DNA of 46,248 nucleotides, taken from positions 1 through 46,248 of the forward strand of contig JANQNP010000069.1 in NCBI GenBank assembly GCA_028279505.1, written 5' to 3'. The notes below the pieces were generated by a model that made no database searches, was not told the origin of the DNA, and was given only the letters and a program-made list of their open reading frames with translations. How positions within the stretch are numbered: position 1 is the stretch's first letter; every line of letters starts with the position of its first letter. Shown piece after piece: positions 1 through 7,404 of this stretch. This DNA is from Dehalococcoidia bacterium (GTDB lineage: Bacteria; Chloroflexota; Dehalococcoidia; UBA2979). A program made the position numbers and the translations under genes.

Positions 1-318
1 GCGGGCGGGGGGCGGAACGCCGTCGGCGCGGCGGCTGCGACGGCGGCCGAGACCTCGGAACGGACGATCCGCGCGCTGAAGTTGACGGGGCGCGGCCTCG
101 CTCAGCGCGGCGATCGCGTGCACGCGGGCGGCGCCAACGTCGGCGCGTGCGTCAACGCCGCCTACTCGGCCTTCCTCGAGGCGAGCATCGGCCTCGCCTA
201 CCTCCCGCCGGAGCTTCAACGCGTGGAGGTCGAGGTCGACGGGGCGCGCGTCCCCGCCGAGGTGCATCCGCTTCCGCTGGTGCGACCGCCCTCGGAGCGA
301 GGCGCCGCGTCGAGCTAG
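1..318 (+). CDS. GcvT-like aminomethyltransferase-family protein, C-terminal part (5' truncated by window edge)
   Basis: The reading frame is open from the first base and ends at TAG 316-318, giving 105 residues of a longer protein. The visible part looks like the C-terminal beta-barrel domain of the glycine-cleavage T-protein / dimethylglycine-dehydrogenase family: a 'GDRV' turn, then a stretch resembling the usual 'VGxVTSxxxSPxLxxxIxLAYVPPEL', then 'VPAEVHPLPLV', which is the typical end of these proteins. The folate-binding N-terminal domain lies outside the window, so activity as a true GcvT or another folate-dependent enzyme cannot be decided. The stop codon overlaps the putative -10 box of the next gene. 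The family call is moderately secure; substrate is unknown. Confidence 0.6.
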   Translation, partial: AGGGRNAVGAAAATAAETSERTIRALKLTGRGLAQRGDRVHAGGANVGACVNAAYSAFLEASIGLAYLPPELQRVEVEVDGARVPAEVHPLPLVRPPSERGAASS

Positions 319-321
319 GAT
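316..321 (+). promoter_or_regulatory. Putative -10 box (TAGGAT) for a leaderless transcript of the MBL gene
   Basis: TAGGAT lies exactly 6 nt before the ATG at 328, the same geometry as at 5029-5034, 24671-24676 and, on the minus strand, 4925-4930. It overlaps the stop codon of the upstream gene. The AGGA inside it could instead act as a Shine-Dalgarno, so this is the least clear of the set. No good -35 is visible. Confidence 0.4.
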
Positions 322-327
322 CGCTCT

Positions 328-978
328 ATGGCGACCACGCGCGAGGTGCTTCCGCTCGACCTCGGCGACATCACGACGCCGGACTGGCATCCGATCCCGC
401 ACACCGTCATCCCGATTCGCGCGTTCGTGATCACTCACGAGGACGGACCGATCCTGTTCGAGACCGGCGTCGGTTCGGGCAGCGATTTCATCGACGAGCA
501 GTACCAACCGAGGTCGCTGAGCCTCGACCTGCAGCTCGCCGATCAGGGGATCAAGCTCGACGACATCGTCACCGTCGTGAACTCGCATCTCCACTTCGAT
601 CACAGCGGCCTCAACCGGCTGTTCCCTGGGAAGCCGATCGTCGCGCAGGAGACTGAGTTCGAGGCCGCGCATCAAGAGCGCTACACCATCGCGGAGTGGA
701 TCGACTTCGACGGCGCGAACTACCGGCAGATCGACGGTGACCTCGAGCTCGCCGCGGGCGTCACCGTGCTGTCGACCCCCGGGCATGCTCCGGGCCACCA
801 GTCGTTGCTCGTCGAGACGACTCGAGGGCTGGAAGCCCTCGTGGGGCAGGCCGCGGAGGACCTGGCCGACTACCAGGCGCGCCTCGATGAGGACGAGTCG
901 CTCCAGCGGATCAGCGACGCGGAGCCGCGTTGGCTCCACTTCAGTCACGGCGAATCCGTCGAGGTCACGTCCAACTGA
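328..978 (+). CDS. Metallo-beta-lactamase-fold hydrolase, N-acyl-homoserine-lactonase-like
   Basis: This 216-residue protein has the MBL-fold metal signature HLHFDH (H87, H89, D91, H92), a second-metal 'TPGHAPGH' segment with H153, and a terminal histidine H207 in 'HFSHG'. Overall length and motif spacing match the AiiA-like lactonase group that opens acyl-homoserine lactones or similar lactones in the cytoplasm. One oddity: the residue expected to be the metal-bridging Asp, just after the second-metal histidine strand, is Gln174 ('VGQAA'). It could therefore be mono-metallic, have altered specificity, or belong to a subfamily where Gln is normal. No signal peptide is seen. Start ATG 328 is probably read from a leaderless mRNA. 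Fold is secure; substrate is inference. Confidence 0.75.
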   Translation: MATTREVLPLDLGDITTPDWHPIPHTVIPIRAFVITHEDGPILFETGVGSGSDFIDEQYQPRSLSLDLQLADQGIKLDDIVTVVNSHLHFDHSGLNRLFPGKPIVAQETEFEAAHQERYTIAEWIDFDGANYRQIDGDLELAAGVTVLSTPGHAPGHQSLLVETTRGLEALVGQAAEDLADYQARLDEDESLQRISDAEPRWLHFSHGESVEVTSN

Positions 979-994
979 GCCGCGCGATCGCGGC

Positions 995-1019
995 GCTTGA
1001 CCTTGTCCCTGGGTCAAGC
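995..1019 (+). promoter_or_regulatory. MerR-type operator/promoter of the adjacent regulator gene
   Basis: A perfect inverted repeat, GCTTGACC (995-1002) and GGTCAAGC (1012-1019), is separated by 9 bp. TTGACC within the left arm is a good -35. With the 19-bp spacer characteristic of MerR promoters, the -10 falls at 1022-1027 (GATGTT). This is the classic arrangement in which a MerR dimer binds and untwists an overlong spacer. It sits directly before the regulator gene, so autoregulation is the simplest reading; other targets are not visible here. Confidence 0.75.
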
Positions 1020-1027
1020 CCGATGTT

Positions 1028-1879
1028 GTGGCCGTGACACGCCAGGGATCCGACGACGACCTGCTGAGCATCGGCGAGATGGCCCGGCGCACCCGGCTCA
1101 CGCCGAAGGCGCTCCGGCTCTACGACCGCGACGGCCTGCTGTCGCCGGCTCACGTCGACCCGTGGACCGGTTACCGCCGCTACCACGTCGACCAGGTCCG
1201 GAGCGCGCGTCTCATCTCGATGCTGCGTGGCGTCGACATGAGCCTCGCCGAGATCCGCCGCCTGCTCGCGGATCTCGAAGACGGAGCGCCACGGGCCGCC
1301 GGCCGGCTCGACCGGTACCTCGCTGAGCTCGATGCGCGGCACCGCAATCGTCAGCTCCTCGGCAGTCACATCCAGTCAGTGCTCGGCCAGGGAGGCCCAC
1401 CGATGTTCACGATCCAGACACGTCACGTGCCCGCGCAGCGGGTGATGTCGATGCAGCGGCGGCTGCACGCCAACCAGACGGACACCTTCGTCGCGGAAGC
1501 GAAGGCGGCGTTCCGCGCGCACCTCGGCGACGAGGCACCGACCGGTCCGTTCACGCTGATCTTCCACGGCCGGGTCGATGCCGAACACGACGGTCCGCTC
1601 GAGGCGGTCCTCGGGTGCTCTGCCGACATCCAGCCGAGCGACGTGATCGGCGTTCGCACGGAGCCCGCACACGACGAGGCCTACACCACCATCACGAAGG
1701 CGCAGTGGGCGTTCCCGGCGATCCTCGCGGCCTACGACGCCGTCGCGGCTTCCGAGGAAGCAGTGGCCCGGCCGAGCTCGCTCTCTTGCCGCGAGGTGTA
1801 CCTCGTCGAACCCGACGAGGTGGGCGAGGCAGACGCGATCTGCGACGTCGCCTTTCCGCTCGGCGAGCGCGCGGGCTAG
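1028..1879 (+). CDS. MerR-family transcriptional regulator with GyrI-like effector domain
   Basis: The N-terminus (about residues 14-85) is a MerR winged helix-turn-helix: 'SIGEMARRT', then 'LRLYDRDGLL' and a 'GYRRY' wing, followed by the coiled dimerisation helix. From about residue 125 to the end there is a GyrI/SOUL-like effector-binding domain ('HVPAQRV' start, 'REVYLVEP' near the end), as in BmrR/BltR/SkgA-type regulators of small lipophilic ligands. Length (283) fits this class. The longest frame starts at GTG 1028. The operator-defined -10 ends at 1027, so transcription would begin near 1034, where a second in-frame GTG lies; GTG 1034 on a leaderless mRNA is the likelier start. The effector is unknown. 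The gene converges on the thioesterase gene with a 4-bp overlap. Confidence 0.85.
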   Translation: MAVTRQGSDDDLLSIGEMARRTRLTPKALRLYDRDGLLSPAHVDPWTGYRRYHVDQVRSARLISMLRGVDMSLAEIRRLLADLEDGAPRAAGRLDRYLAELDARHRNRQLLGSHIQSVLGQGGPPMFTIQTRHVPAQRVMSMQRRLHANQTDTFVAEAKAAFRAHLGDEAPTGPFTLIFHGRVDAEHDGPLEAVLGCSADIQPSDVIGVRTEPAHDEAYTTITKAQWAFPAILAAYDAVAASEEAVARPSSLSCREVYLVEPDEVGEADAICDVAFPLGERAG

Positions 1880-2316
1880 CCGTCTGCCAAGGGCGCGACC
1901 GGCACCGAGGTGGTGAGCGCCGTCGCGCAGAGCGTGCGCTCATCGCCGGTGACCGCGTAGACCTCGACGCGCGAGAGCCCGACCCGCTTCCCGGAACGCA
2001 CCGCTTTGCCGACGGCGACCAGCCGGTCGCCGGTGGCGGGCGCCACGTTCTGCACCTGGAAGTCCACCGTGCTGGAGAACCAGCCCTCTTCGAGGGCTGC
2101 CATCACCGCGGTCACGCCGGCGAAGTCGGCGAGCGTTCCGACGATCCCGCCCTGTACCACCCGTCCGTCGAACGTGATCTCCGGCTTGATCGGCAGCTCG
2201 TACGCCGCGTGACCGGGCGAGAGATCGACCAGCCGGATCCCGAGCAGGTCGACGACCGGCATCGACTCGATGAACGCCACGAGATCGGGCCGGCTGCCTA
2301 CCGCCGCGTCGCTCAT
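1876..2316 (-). CDS. Hotdog-fold thioesterase (PaaI/YbgC-like)
   Basis: A 146-residue protein with the hotdog thioesterase pattern: 'VVQGGIVGTLADFAGVTA' is the conserved helix region (usually HGGxxxxLADxAG), followed by beta strands 'STVDFQVQNVAPATGD' and 'GLSRVEVYA'. These enzymes hydrolyse acyl-CoA thioesters in the cytoplasm. The histidine normally opening the motif is Gln here, which occurs in some PaaI-like proteins. ATG 2316 was chosen because the protein then starts a few residues before the fold; a GGAGG abuts the ATG. It lies 22 bp downstream of the SDR gene on the same strand, so the two likely form a fatty- or aromatic-acyl-CoA operon. Substrate unknown. Confidence 0.75.
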   Translation of the reverse strand: MSDAAVGSRPDLVAFIESMPVVDLLGIRLVDLSPGHAAYELPIKPEITFDGRVVQGGIVGTLADFAGVTAVMAALEEGWFSSTVDFQVQNVAPATGDRLVAVGKAVRSGKRVGLSRVEVYAVTGDERTLCATALTTSVPVAPLADG

Positions 2317-2338
2317 CCTCCGAAGTGTCCTGGCTCGA

Positions 2339-3124
2339 TCACGCGCGCCGCGTCGCGGTGCCGCCGCCGTCGATCGGGTAGATCGCGCCATTGATGAATG
2401 AGGCGTCGTCGCTGCAGAGGAAGGCAACCAGCGCCGCGATCTCCTCGGGCGTGCCGTAGCGCCCCATCAGGTTCGCGGCCTGCATCGCCTCCCGCGCCAG
2501 CTCGGGGGCGTCCGGGCTGGAGCCACGCTCCAGCTCCGCGCCCATCGGCGTGTCGATCACGGCCGGGCACACCGCGTTGACGCGAATGCTCTGCCCGACG
2601 AGCGCCATCGCCGCCGACTTCGTCATCCCGACGACCGCGTGCTTGCTCGCGCCGTAGGCGAACAGCGTGGGTGTGCCCTGCAGCCCCGCGATCGACGCGG
2701 TGTTGACGATCACACCGCCGCCGTTCTCCGCCATCAGCGGCGCGACCTCGCGCATGCCGAGCCAGACGCCCTTCACGTTGACCGCCAGCACCTGGTCGAA
2801 CTGCTCCTCGAGGTAGTCGAACAGGCCCGCGACCGGCCCGAGGATCCCCGCGTTGTTGAAGAAGTAGTCGAGGCGCCCGAACCGCTCGCGCGTGCTCTCC
2901 ACGTAGCCGCGCACCTCGTGCGGCTTCGTCACGTCGGCGGCGATGACGTGCGCCTGCCGTCCCGCCCGTTCGACGGCCGCGACCGTCTCCTCGATCGCGG
3001 TTCCGTCGAGGTCGATCAGCACGACGTCCGCGCCATCGTCGGCGAAGCGTTGCGCCGCGGCACGGCCGATGCCGCCGGCGGCGCCGGTGACCGCCGCGAC
3101 CTTGCCTTCGAACCGATCGGACAT
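2339..3124 (-). CDS. Short-chain dehydrogenase/reductase (classical SDR)
   Basis: At 261 residues this is a complete classical SDR: TGAAGGIG nucleotide-binding motif near the N-terminus, NNAG, a catalytic Ser in 'NTASIAG', and YGASK (Tyr/Lys) about a dozen residues later, ending with the usual 'PIDGGGTA'. An Asp after beta-strand 2 ('LIDLDG') suggests NAD(H) preference. It oxidises an alcohol or reduces a ketone, cytoplasmic. An AGGAG lies a few bases upstream of ATG 3124. It is first in a two-gene minus-strand operon with the thioesterase. Substrate cannot be deduced. Confidence 0.88.
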   Translation of the reverse strand: MSDRFEGKVAAVTGAAGGIGRAAAQRFADDGADVVLIDLDGTAIEETVAAVERAGRQAHVIAADVTKPHEVRGYVESTRERFGRLDYFFNNAGILGPVAGLFDYLEEQFDQVLAVNVKGVWLGMREVAPLMAENGGGVIVNTASIAGLQGTPTLFAYGASKHAVVGMTKSAAMALVGQSIRVNAVCPAVIDTPMGAELERGSSPDAPELAREAMQAANLMGRYGTPEEIAALVAFLCSDDASFINGAIYPIDGGGTATRRA

Positions 3125-3232
3125 GGGGAGCTCCTCGTTGCTCGGCGCGGGTGATTCGCTTCAGTGGGGTGAGTGTGACACAGCGAGGCCGCACCGGCTT
3201 CGGCTAAGCGGGGAGCGCCGCGACTCAGCGGT

Positions 3233-4204
3233 CTAGGCGCCTCGGAGGCGGGGATCGAGCACGTCGCGGACCGCGTCGCCGAGGAAGCTGAAGGCGATGA
3301 CGACGAGTGAGATGGCGCCGCCGGCGAAGACGGTTAGCCAGGGGTGGAATTCGAGGTTGGCCCGGCCCTCGTTGACCATCTTCCCCCAGGAGACGACGCC
3401 ACGAGGGCCGACGCCGAGGAAGGAGATCGTGGCCTCGAAGATGATGTAGGCGCCGATGCCGATGGAGAAGGCGATGAGGACGACGGAGGCGACGTTGGGG
3501 AGGATGTGGCGGAAGAGGACGCGGGTGTTGGTGGCGCCGAGCGAGCGGGCGGCCTCGACGTAGTCGGTGCTCTGCACGACGAGGGTGGAGGAGCGGACGA
3601 TCCGGGTGGCGGTTGGGATGCCGATGACGCCCATGGCGAAGACGGCGTTGCGGACGGACGGCTCCGCGACCTGGACGAGGAGGAGCAGGAGGACGAGGCC
3701 GGGGAATGCGTCGAGGGCGTCGACGACGCGCTGGGCGATGAGGTCGAAGGGACCTCGATAGTAGCCAGAGGTCACGCCGACGAGGACGCCGAGGCCGACC
3801 GCGATGGCGGAGGCGCCGAGCCCGACGATGAGCGAGAGCCGGGAACCCCAGACAACGCGCGCGTAGATGTCGTGCCCGGCACGGGTGGTGCCGAACCAGT
3901 GCTCCCAGCTCGGGCCCTCGAGGCCGTTGACGATGAGGCGCGAGCCCACGTCTGGATCGCGAGCGAGTTCGGCGAGCGATGGGTTGGGCTTGTAGTTCGG
4001 ATTGACTTCGTCGAACACCTGGTTGGGGCCGTAGCGCGACAGCGCCGGCGCGAAGATCGCGACGAGGATGATCAGGACGACGACCACGAGAGCGATGGCG
4101 CCGGCCGGCTTCTTCCGTGCGAACCGGATCAGCCAACCGAACACCGGGGTGTCGATCGCGCTGCGTCGTTGGGTCGTGAGGACGGGGCTCTCTGCGTCAA
4201 GCAC
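3233..4204 (-). CDS. ABC transporter permease, oligopeptide/dipeptide type (DppC/OppC family)
   Basis: The 323-residue inner-membrane protein has one N-terminal membrane helix (about 35-55), a long external segment, and a C-terminal BPD permease domain with the ATPase-contact loop 'EAARSLGATNTRVLFRHILPN' at its centre, ending 'LDPRLRG' as DppC/OppC proteins do. The FGT(D)xxGxD-type signature appears as 'HWFGTTRAGHDIYARV'. It would be one half of the membrane channel of a peptide/nickel/opine importer. No DppB permease, ATPases or solute-binding protein flank it, which is unusual because these genes are normally contiguous. Start is GTG 4204. Function requires partners encoded elsewhere. Confidence 0.85.
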   Translation of the reverse strand: MLDAESPVLTTQRRSAIDTPVFGWLIRFARKKPAGAIALVVVVLIILVAIFAPALSRYGPNQVFDEVNPNYKPNPSLAELARDPDVGSRLIVNGLEGPSWEHWFGTTRAGHDIYARVVWGSRLSLIVGLGASAIAVGLGVLVGVTSGYYRGPFDLIAQRVVDALDAFPGLVLLLLLVQVAEPSVRNAVFAMGVIGIPTATRIVRSSTLVVQSTDYVEAARSLGATNTRVLFRHILPNVASVVLIAFSIGIGAYIIFEATISFLGVGPRGVVSWGKMVNEGRANLEFHPWLTVFAGGAISLVVIAFSFLGDAVRDVLDPRLRGA

Positions 4205-4270
4205 GGTGAGTTAAGTCTGGACCGTTGCGGAAGCAGGCGCGAGCGCGCCCGCGGGTGAGTTCGCCGAGAG

Positions 4271-4918
4271 CTAGAACGCGACGTCGACCGGGTTACCCCA
4301 CTGAAACGGGCGCGTCAGCACGTGCCCGAGATCGTGCTCACCGGCGAACAGCCGCAGCGCGGCGATCACCGGCTCGGTCAGCTCCAGGCGGTAGCCCACG
4401 TCTTGCGCGTAGAACCGCAGGTTGAGGTACGTGTCCACGTAGACGATCCGCCCCGCTGCCGGCGGCAGCTCCGAGGCGGCCCCCGCCGCGAACTCCGCGA
4501 CGTGCTGGAGGATCTGCTCCAGGCTCTCCTGCGGGTGCAGCCGCCGAGCGGCGATCACCGCGTCGTGCTCCGGGACCGAGATGCACATCGCCCCGTCTGG
4601 CTCCTCGGCGAATTGCGGGGCGCCTAGCTGCTCCGCCGCCCACGCGAACGCACACGCCTCGCTGAAGATGTCCTCCATCCGCTGCTCGGACTCCCAGCTC
4701 GCCCGGTTGGGGTGGACGAGCGCGTTGCGCGCTCGCTCCGAGAAGGCCTCCATCGCCCCGTGCTCCTCGACGATGTCGAGCGCGCGGCCGAGCCAGAACA
4801 GCGGTGGGTTGTGCTCAGGGCCGCGCGTCTTGATGCGCGCGACCCACGAGGGGCCGCCCGGACGGGGGTCGGGCTCGACCTCCGGGAAGATGCGATCGAG
4901 CCAGGGTCCGATGTCCAC
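4271..4918 (-). CDS. Hypothetical protein, 215 residues
   Basis: I do not recognise this family. The protein is soluble-looking, acidic and Trp/His-containing, with no signal peptide or membrane segment. Predicted mostly alpha-helical, with conserved-looking stretches 'HNPPLFWLGRALDIVEEHG', 'YVDTYLNLRFYAQDVGYRLEL' and 'FQWGNPVDVAF' at the C-terminus. Codon use matches its neighbours, and it is the only long sensible frame here. The GTG start at 4918 has no Shine-Dalgarno but a TAGCAT box ends exactly 6 nt upstream, so the transcript is probably leaderless. It is divergent from uppP. Confidence 0.6.
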   Translation of the reverse strand: MDIGPWLDRIFPEVEPDPRPGGPSWVARIKTRGPEHNPPLFWLGRALDIVEEHGAMEAFSERARNALVHPNRASWESEQRMEDIFSEACAFAWAAEQLGAPQFAEEPDGAMCISVPEHDAVIAARRLHPQESLEQILQHVAEFAAGAASELPPAAGRIVYVDTYLNLRFYAQDVGYRLELTEPVIAALRLFAGEHDLGHVLTRPFQWGNPVDVAF

Positions 4919-4924
4919 CGCGCC

Positions 4925-4930
4925 ATGCTA
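4925..4930 (-). promoter_or_regulatory. Putative -10 box (TAGCAT) for leaderless transcript
   Basis: Read on the minus strand, TAGCAT ends 6 nt before the GTG start at 4918. The spacer and the bases before it contain no purine-rich ribosome-binding site. No convincing -35 is visible. It forms a divergent pair with the box at 5029-5034. Confidence 0.5.
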
Positions 4931-5028
4931 GCGCGCGCTTTCGAGGGCGCATCCACCCGCCTCCTGCCGCGAACGGTGCCACGCGCCGCCGCTGGGTGAT
5001 CCCGATGTCGCCCCTTCGAGGCGCCCCG

Positions 5029-5034
5029 TAGAGT
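5029..5034 (+). promoter_or_regulatory. Putative -10 box (TAGAGT) for leaderless uppP transcript
   Basis: TAGAGT is followed by 6 nt and then the GTG start of uppP at 5041, where the transcript would be expected to begin. No Shine-Dalgarno precedes this GTG. The -35 region is weak. Confidence 0.5.
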
Positions 5035-5040
5035 CGATGC

Positions 5041-5877
5041 GTGGGCGACGTCGACGATCTGCTGCGCGCCGCGTTTCTGGGCCTCCTGCAGGCGGCGACG
5101 GAATTCCTGCCCGTCTCGTCCTCGGGGCACCTCGTGCTCGCCCCCGAGCTGGTCGGCGACGACGTCTCGACGCTCACCTTCGACGTCGCCCTGCACCTCG
5201 GCACCACGATCGCCGTCGTCGCCTACTTCTGGCGCGACTGGGCGCGGATCGTCGTCTCCGGCGTGCGCGACTTCACCCAGCACGGCCTGCGTCTCACCGG
5301 TTGGTCGCAGTACTCGCTGCTCGGGCTCTGGGTCGTTGTCGCCACCATCCCGGCGGTGATCGTCGGCCTCCTCTTCGGCGACACGATCGACGAGCAGCTC
5401 CGCGAGCCGTGGGTCGTCGGTCTCACCCTGATCGGCTTCGGCCTCGTGATCGGCGCGCTCGACCGCTGGGGCGGCACGGTCGCGCGACTCCTCGACATGA
5501 CCGCCGGCCGCGCCGCCACGATCGGACTCGCCCAGGCCGTCGCGCTGATCCCCGGAGTCTCGAGGTCCGGCATCACGATCGCTGCCGGGCGCGGGCTCGG
5601 CTTCGACCGACCGTCGGCCGCGCGCTTCTCCTTCCTGATGTCGGCTCCGGTCATCTTCGGTGCCGGCGTGCTTACCTTCGGCGATGCGTTGTCCGGCGAC
5701 GAGAGCCTCAATTGGGGACCGATGATCGTTGGCGGCGTGGTCGCCGCGATCGCCGGCGCGCTCGTGATCCGCTGGCTGCTGCGCTACCTCGAGACCGGAA
5801 CGTTGCTCCCCTTCGTCTGGTATAGGATCGGCCTCGGCACGCTCGTGCTCGTCCTGAGCGCGACCGGCGTGATCTGA
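5041..5877 (+). CDS. uppP: Undecaprenyl-diphosphatase (UppP/BacA)
   Basis: This integral membrane enzyme dephosphorylates undecaprenyl diphosphate to recycle the lipid carrier for peptidoglycan and other envelope polymers; overexpression of the family gives bacitracin resistance. It has 278 residues and about eight membrane helices. The first conserved block is present as Q17xxxE21 followed by 'FLPVSSSGH' (H30), and the second as 'PGVSRSG' around R175; both are catalytic signatures. Start GTG 5041 fits both the family N-terminus and the putative leaderless promoter. It is followed by an SDR cluster with no evident functional link. Confidence 0.95.
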   Translation: MGDVDDLLRAAFLGLLQAATEFLPVSSSGHLVLAPELVGDDVSTLTFDVALHLGTTIAVVAYFWRDWARIVVSGVRDFTQHGLRLTGWSQYSLLGLWVVVATIPAVIVGLLFGDTIDEQLREPWVVGLTLIGFGLVIGALDRWGGTVARLLDMTAGRAATIGLAQAVALIPGVSRSGITIAAGRGLGFDRPSAARFSFLMSAPVIFGAGVLTFGDALSGDESLNWGPMIVGGVVAAIAGALVIRWLLRYLETGTLLPFVWYRIGLGTLVLVLSATGVI

Positions 5878-5912
5878 CGGTCGCGCCGCGGGCTCACAGG
5901 TGCTCGGAACCC

Positions 5913-6581
5913 ATGAACGTCGATCTCAACGGCCGCAAGGCCATGGTCGTTGGCGCCGAGTTCGAGGCCGGTGGCGCGATCGCGCTCGCCCTCGCCGAGG
6001 CGGGCGCCGACGTCGCCGTCTGCGCGATCCAGCCCGACGAAAGCGTGCTGCGTTCCCGCAAGGCGAAGCGCGCGATCGAGGCGATGGGCCGCCGCTCTGC
6101 GGAGTACGTGATGGACGTCATGCTCGGCCGCAACGTCCAGGTCACCACCCGCCAGGTCGCGAAGGAGATGGGTGGCCTCGATCTCGTCGTTAGCGCCGGC
6201 GAACTCCCGCTCGAGGCTCCACTCGACAAGATCACCGAGACCGACCTCGCACGCGTCGTAGCGCTCAACTTCAGCTCACATCTCTTCGTCATCCGGTCCG
6301 CCGCCAGCGAGTTCGCGCGCAACGAGGAGCGCGATGGGAGTCGCGGCCAGTTGCTCCTCGTGACCCGCGATCGCACCGGCTCCGCCGGCATGGCCGCCGT
6401 CGTCGGCGCGCAGGCCGGCGCGCTCCAGCTTGTCCGCGAGGCGGGGCGCGAGTTCGCGGCCTCCGCGATCCAGATGAACGGCCTCAGCGTGGCCCCGGCC
6501 GCGAGCACCGAGGCGATCACCGCTGCCGCGCTTGGGCTCACCGTGCGCGAGGCGACAGGCGAAGTCGTCGAGGTGGCGTAG
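5913..6581 (+). CDS. SDR-fold protein lacking both the cofactor motif and the catalytic dyad
   Basis: The 222-residue protein aligns with the SDR directly downstream over its whole length, including 'GGAIALALAEAGADVAV' after beta-strand 1, but the TGxxxGxG loop is 'VGAEFEAGG', the NNAG motif is 'VSAG', and the catalytic YxxxK is V163..Q167. It is also shorter at the C-terminus. It is uninterrupted and has normal codon usage, so it looks like a maintained non-catalytic SDR and not a decaying pseudogene. SDR enzymes made of one active and one inactive chain are known (BbsC/BbsD in anaerobic toluene degradation), and a role as a structural or substrate-binding subunit is my inference. Start ATG 5913. 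Confidence 0.7.
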   Translation: MNVDLNGRKAMVVGAEFEAGGAIALALAEAGADVAVCAIQPDESVLRSRKAKRAIEAMGRRSAEYVMDVMLGRNVQVTTRQVAKEMGGLDLVVSAGELPLEAPLDKITETDLARVVALNFSSHLFVIRSAASEFARNEERDGSRGQLLLVTRDRTGSAGMAAVVGAQAGALQLVREAGREFAASAIQMNGLSVAPAASTEAITAAALGLTVREATGEVVEVA

Positions 6582-6603
6582 CCTCGTCCGTGAGGAGCTC
6601 GCG

Positions 6604-7404
6604 ATGCCGATACTCGACCGCTTCGATCTGACCGGCCGCACCGCCATCGTCACCGGCGCCGGCAGCAACCTCGGCCGCGAGATGTCGCTCGCGCTCGCCG
6701 AGGCCGGCGCCGACATCGTCGGCGTCGGACGGCGTCCCGAACCCCTCGAGGAGACCGGCGCGATGGTCCGGGAACGCGGCCGCCGCTACCTCGCTCGACC
6801 GACCGACGTCACCGACTCCAGCGAGGTGAACGCGATGGTGGCCGACGCGATCGCGGAGTTCGGCACGATCGAGGTGCTCGTGAACAACGCCGGTGGCGGC
6901 GGCGCGGGGCGCGGCAAGACGCTGCCGGAGCTGACCGACGAAGACTGGCACGAGGGCATCGACACCAACCTCACGACGGCGTTCCTCTGCTCGCGCGCGG
7001 TCATCGAGCACTTCGTCGAGCACGGCTTCGGCCGGATCATCAACGTCACCTCCGGTTGGGGCTATCGCGGCGCCCGCCACCGCTTCATGTATCCGATTGC
7101 CAAGGCCGGCGTGATCTCGCTGACCAAGGCGCTTGCGATGAGCTACGCCCGCGAGAACGTCCGTGCCTCCTGCATTGCGCCCGGCGCCTTCCCACACGAA
7201 CTCACGCCCGAAGTGGAGAACCGCTCCGGCCTCCAACCCGCTGGGCGCTTCGGACGCCTCGAGGAGATCGGGCCGCTCGCGGTGTTCCTCGCCTCGGACG
7301 CCGCCGACTACCTCTCGGGCGAGACGGTGCTGATCGACGGGGGCGCGATCGCGGCGGGCGTCACCCCGGCCGGCATGGTCCCGGCGATCGAGGAGGCAGG
7401 CTAG
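6604..7404 (+). CDS. Short-chain dehydrogenase/reductase with intact active site
   Basis: A 266-residue classical SDR with TGAGSNLG cofactor loop, NNAG, catalytic S150, Y163 and K167 ('YPIAK'), and a typical 'VLIDGGA' C-terminal segment. Arg residues after beta-strand 2 ('GVGRRPEP') suggest NADP(H). ATG 6604 was chosen because it follows AGGAG at good spacing and is where homology begins; the frame extends further upstream without support. It lies 22 bp after the degenerate SDR and abuts the third SDR without a gap, so the three are almost certainly co-transcribed. It is probably the only catalytically competent member. Confidence 0.88.
   Translation: MPILDRFDLTGRTAIVTGAGSNLGREMSLALAEAGADIVGVGRRPEPLEETGAMVRERGRRYLARPTDVTDSSEVNAMVADAIAEFGTIEVLVNNAGGGGAGRGKTLPELTDEDWHEGIDTNLTTAFLCSRAVIEHFVEHGFGRIINVTSGWGYRGARHRFMYPIAKAGVISLTKALAMSYARENVRASCIAPGAFPHELTPEVENRSGLQPAGRFGRLEEIGPLAVFLASDAADYLSGETVLIDGGAIAAGVTPAGMVPAIEEAG

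Noticed and set aside
5913..6581. Pseudogene status of the degenerate SDR
   Set aside because: No stop codon or frameshift, normal codon usage, and it is placed in a tight operon, so I treat it as a coding gene.
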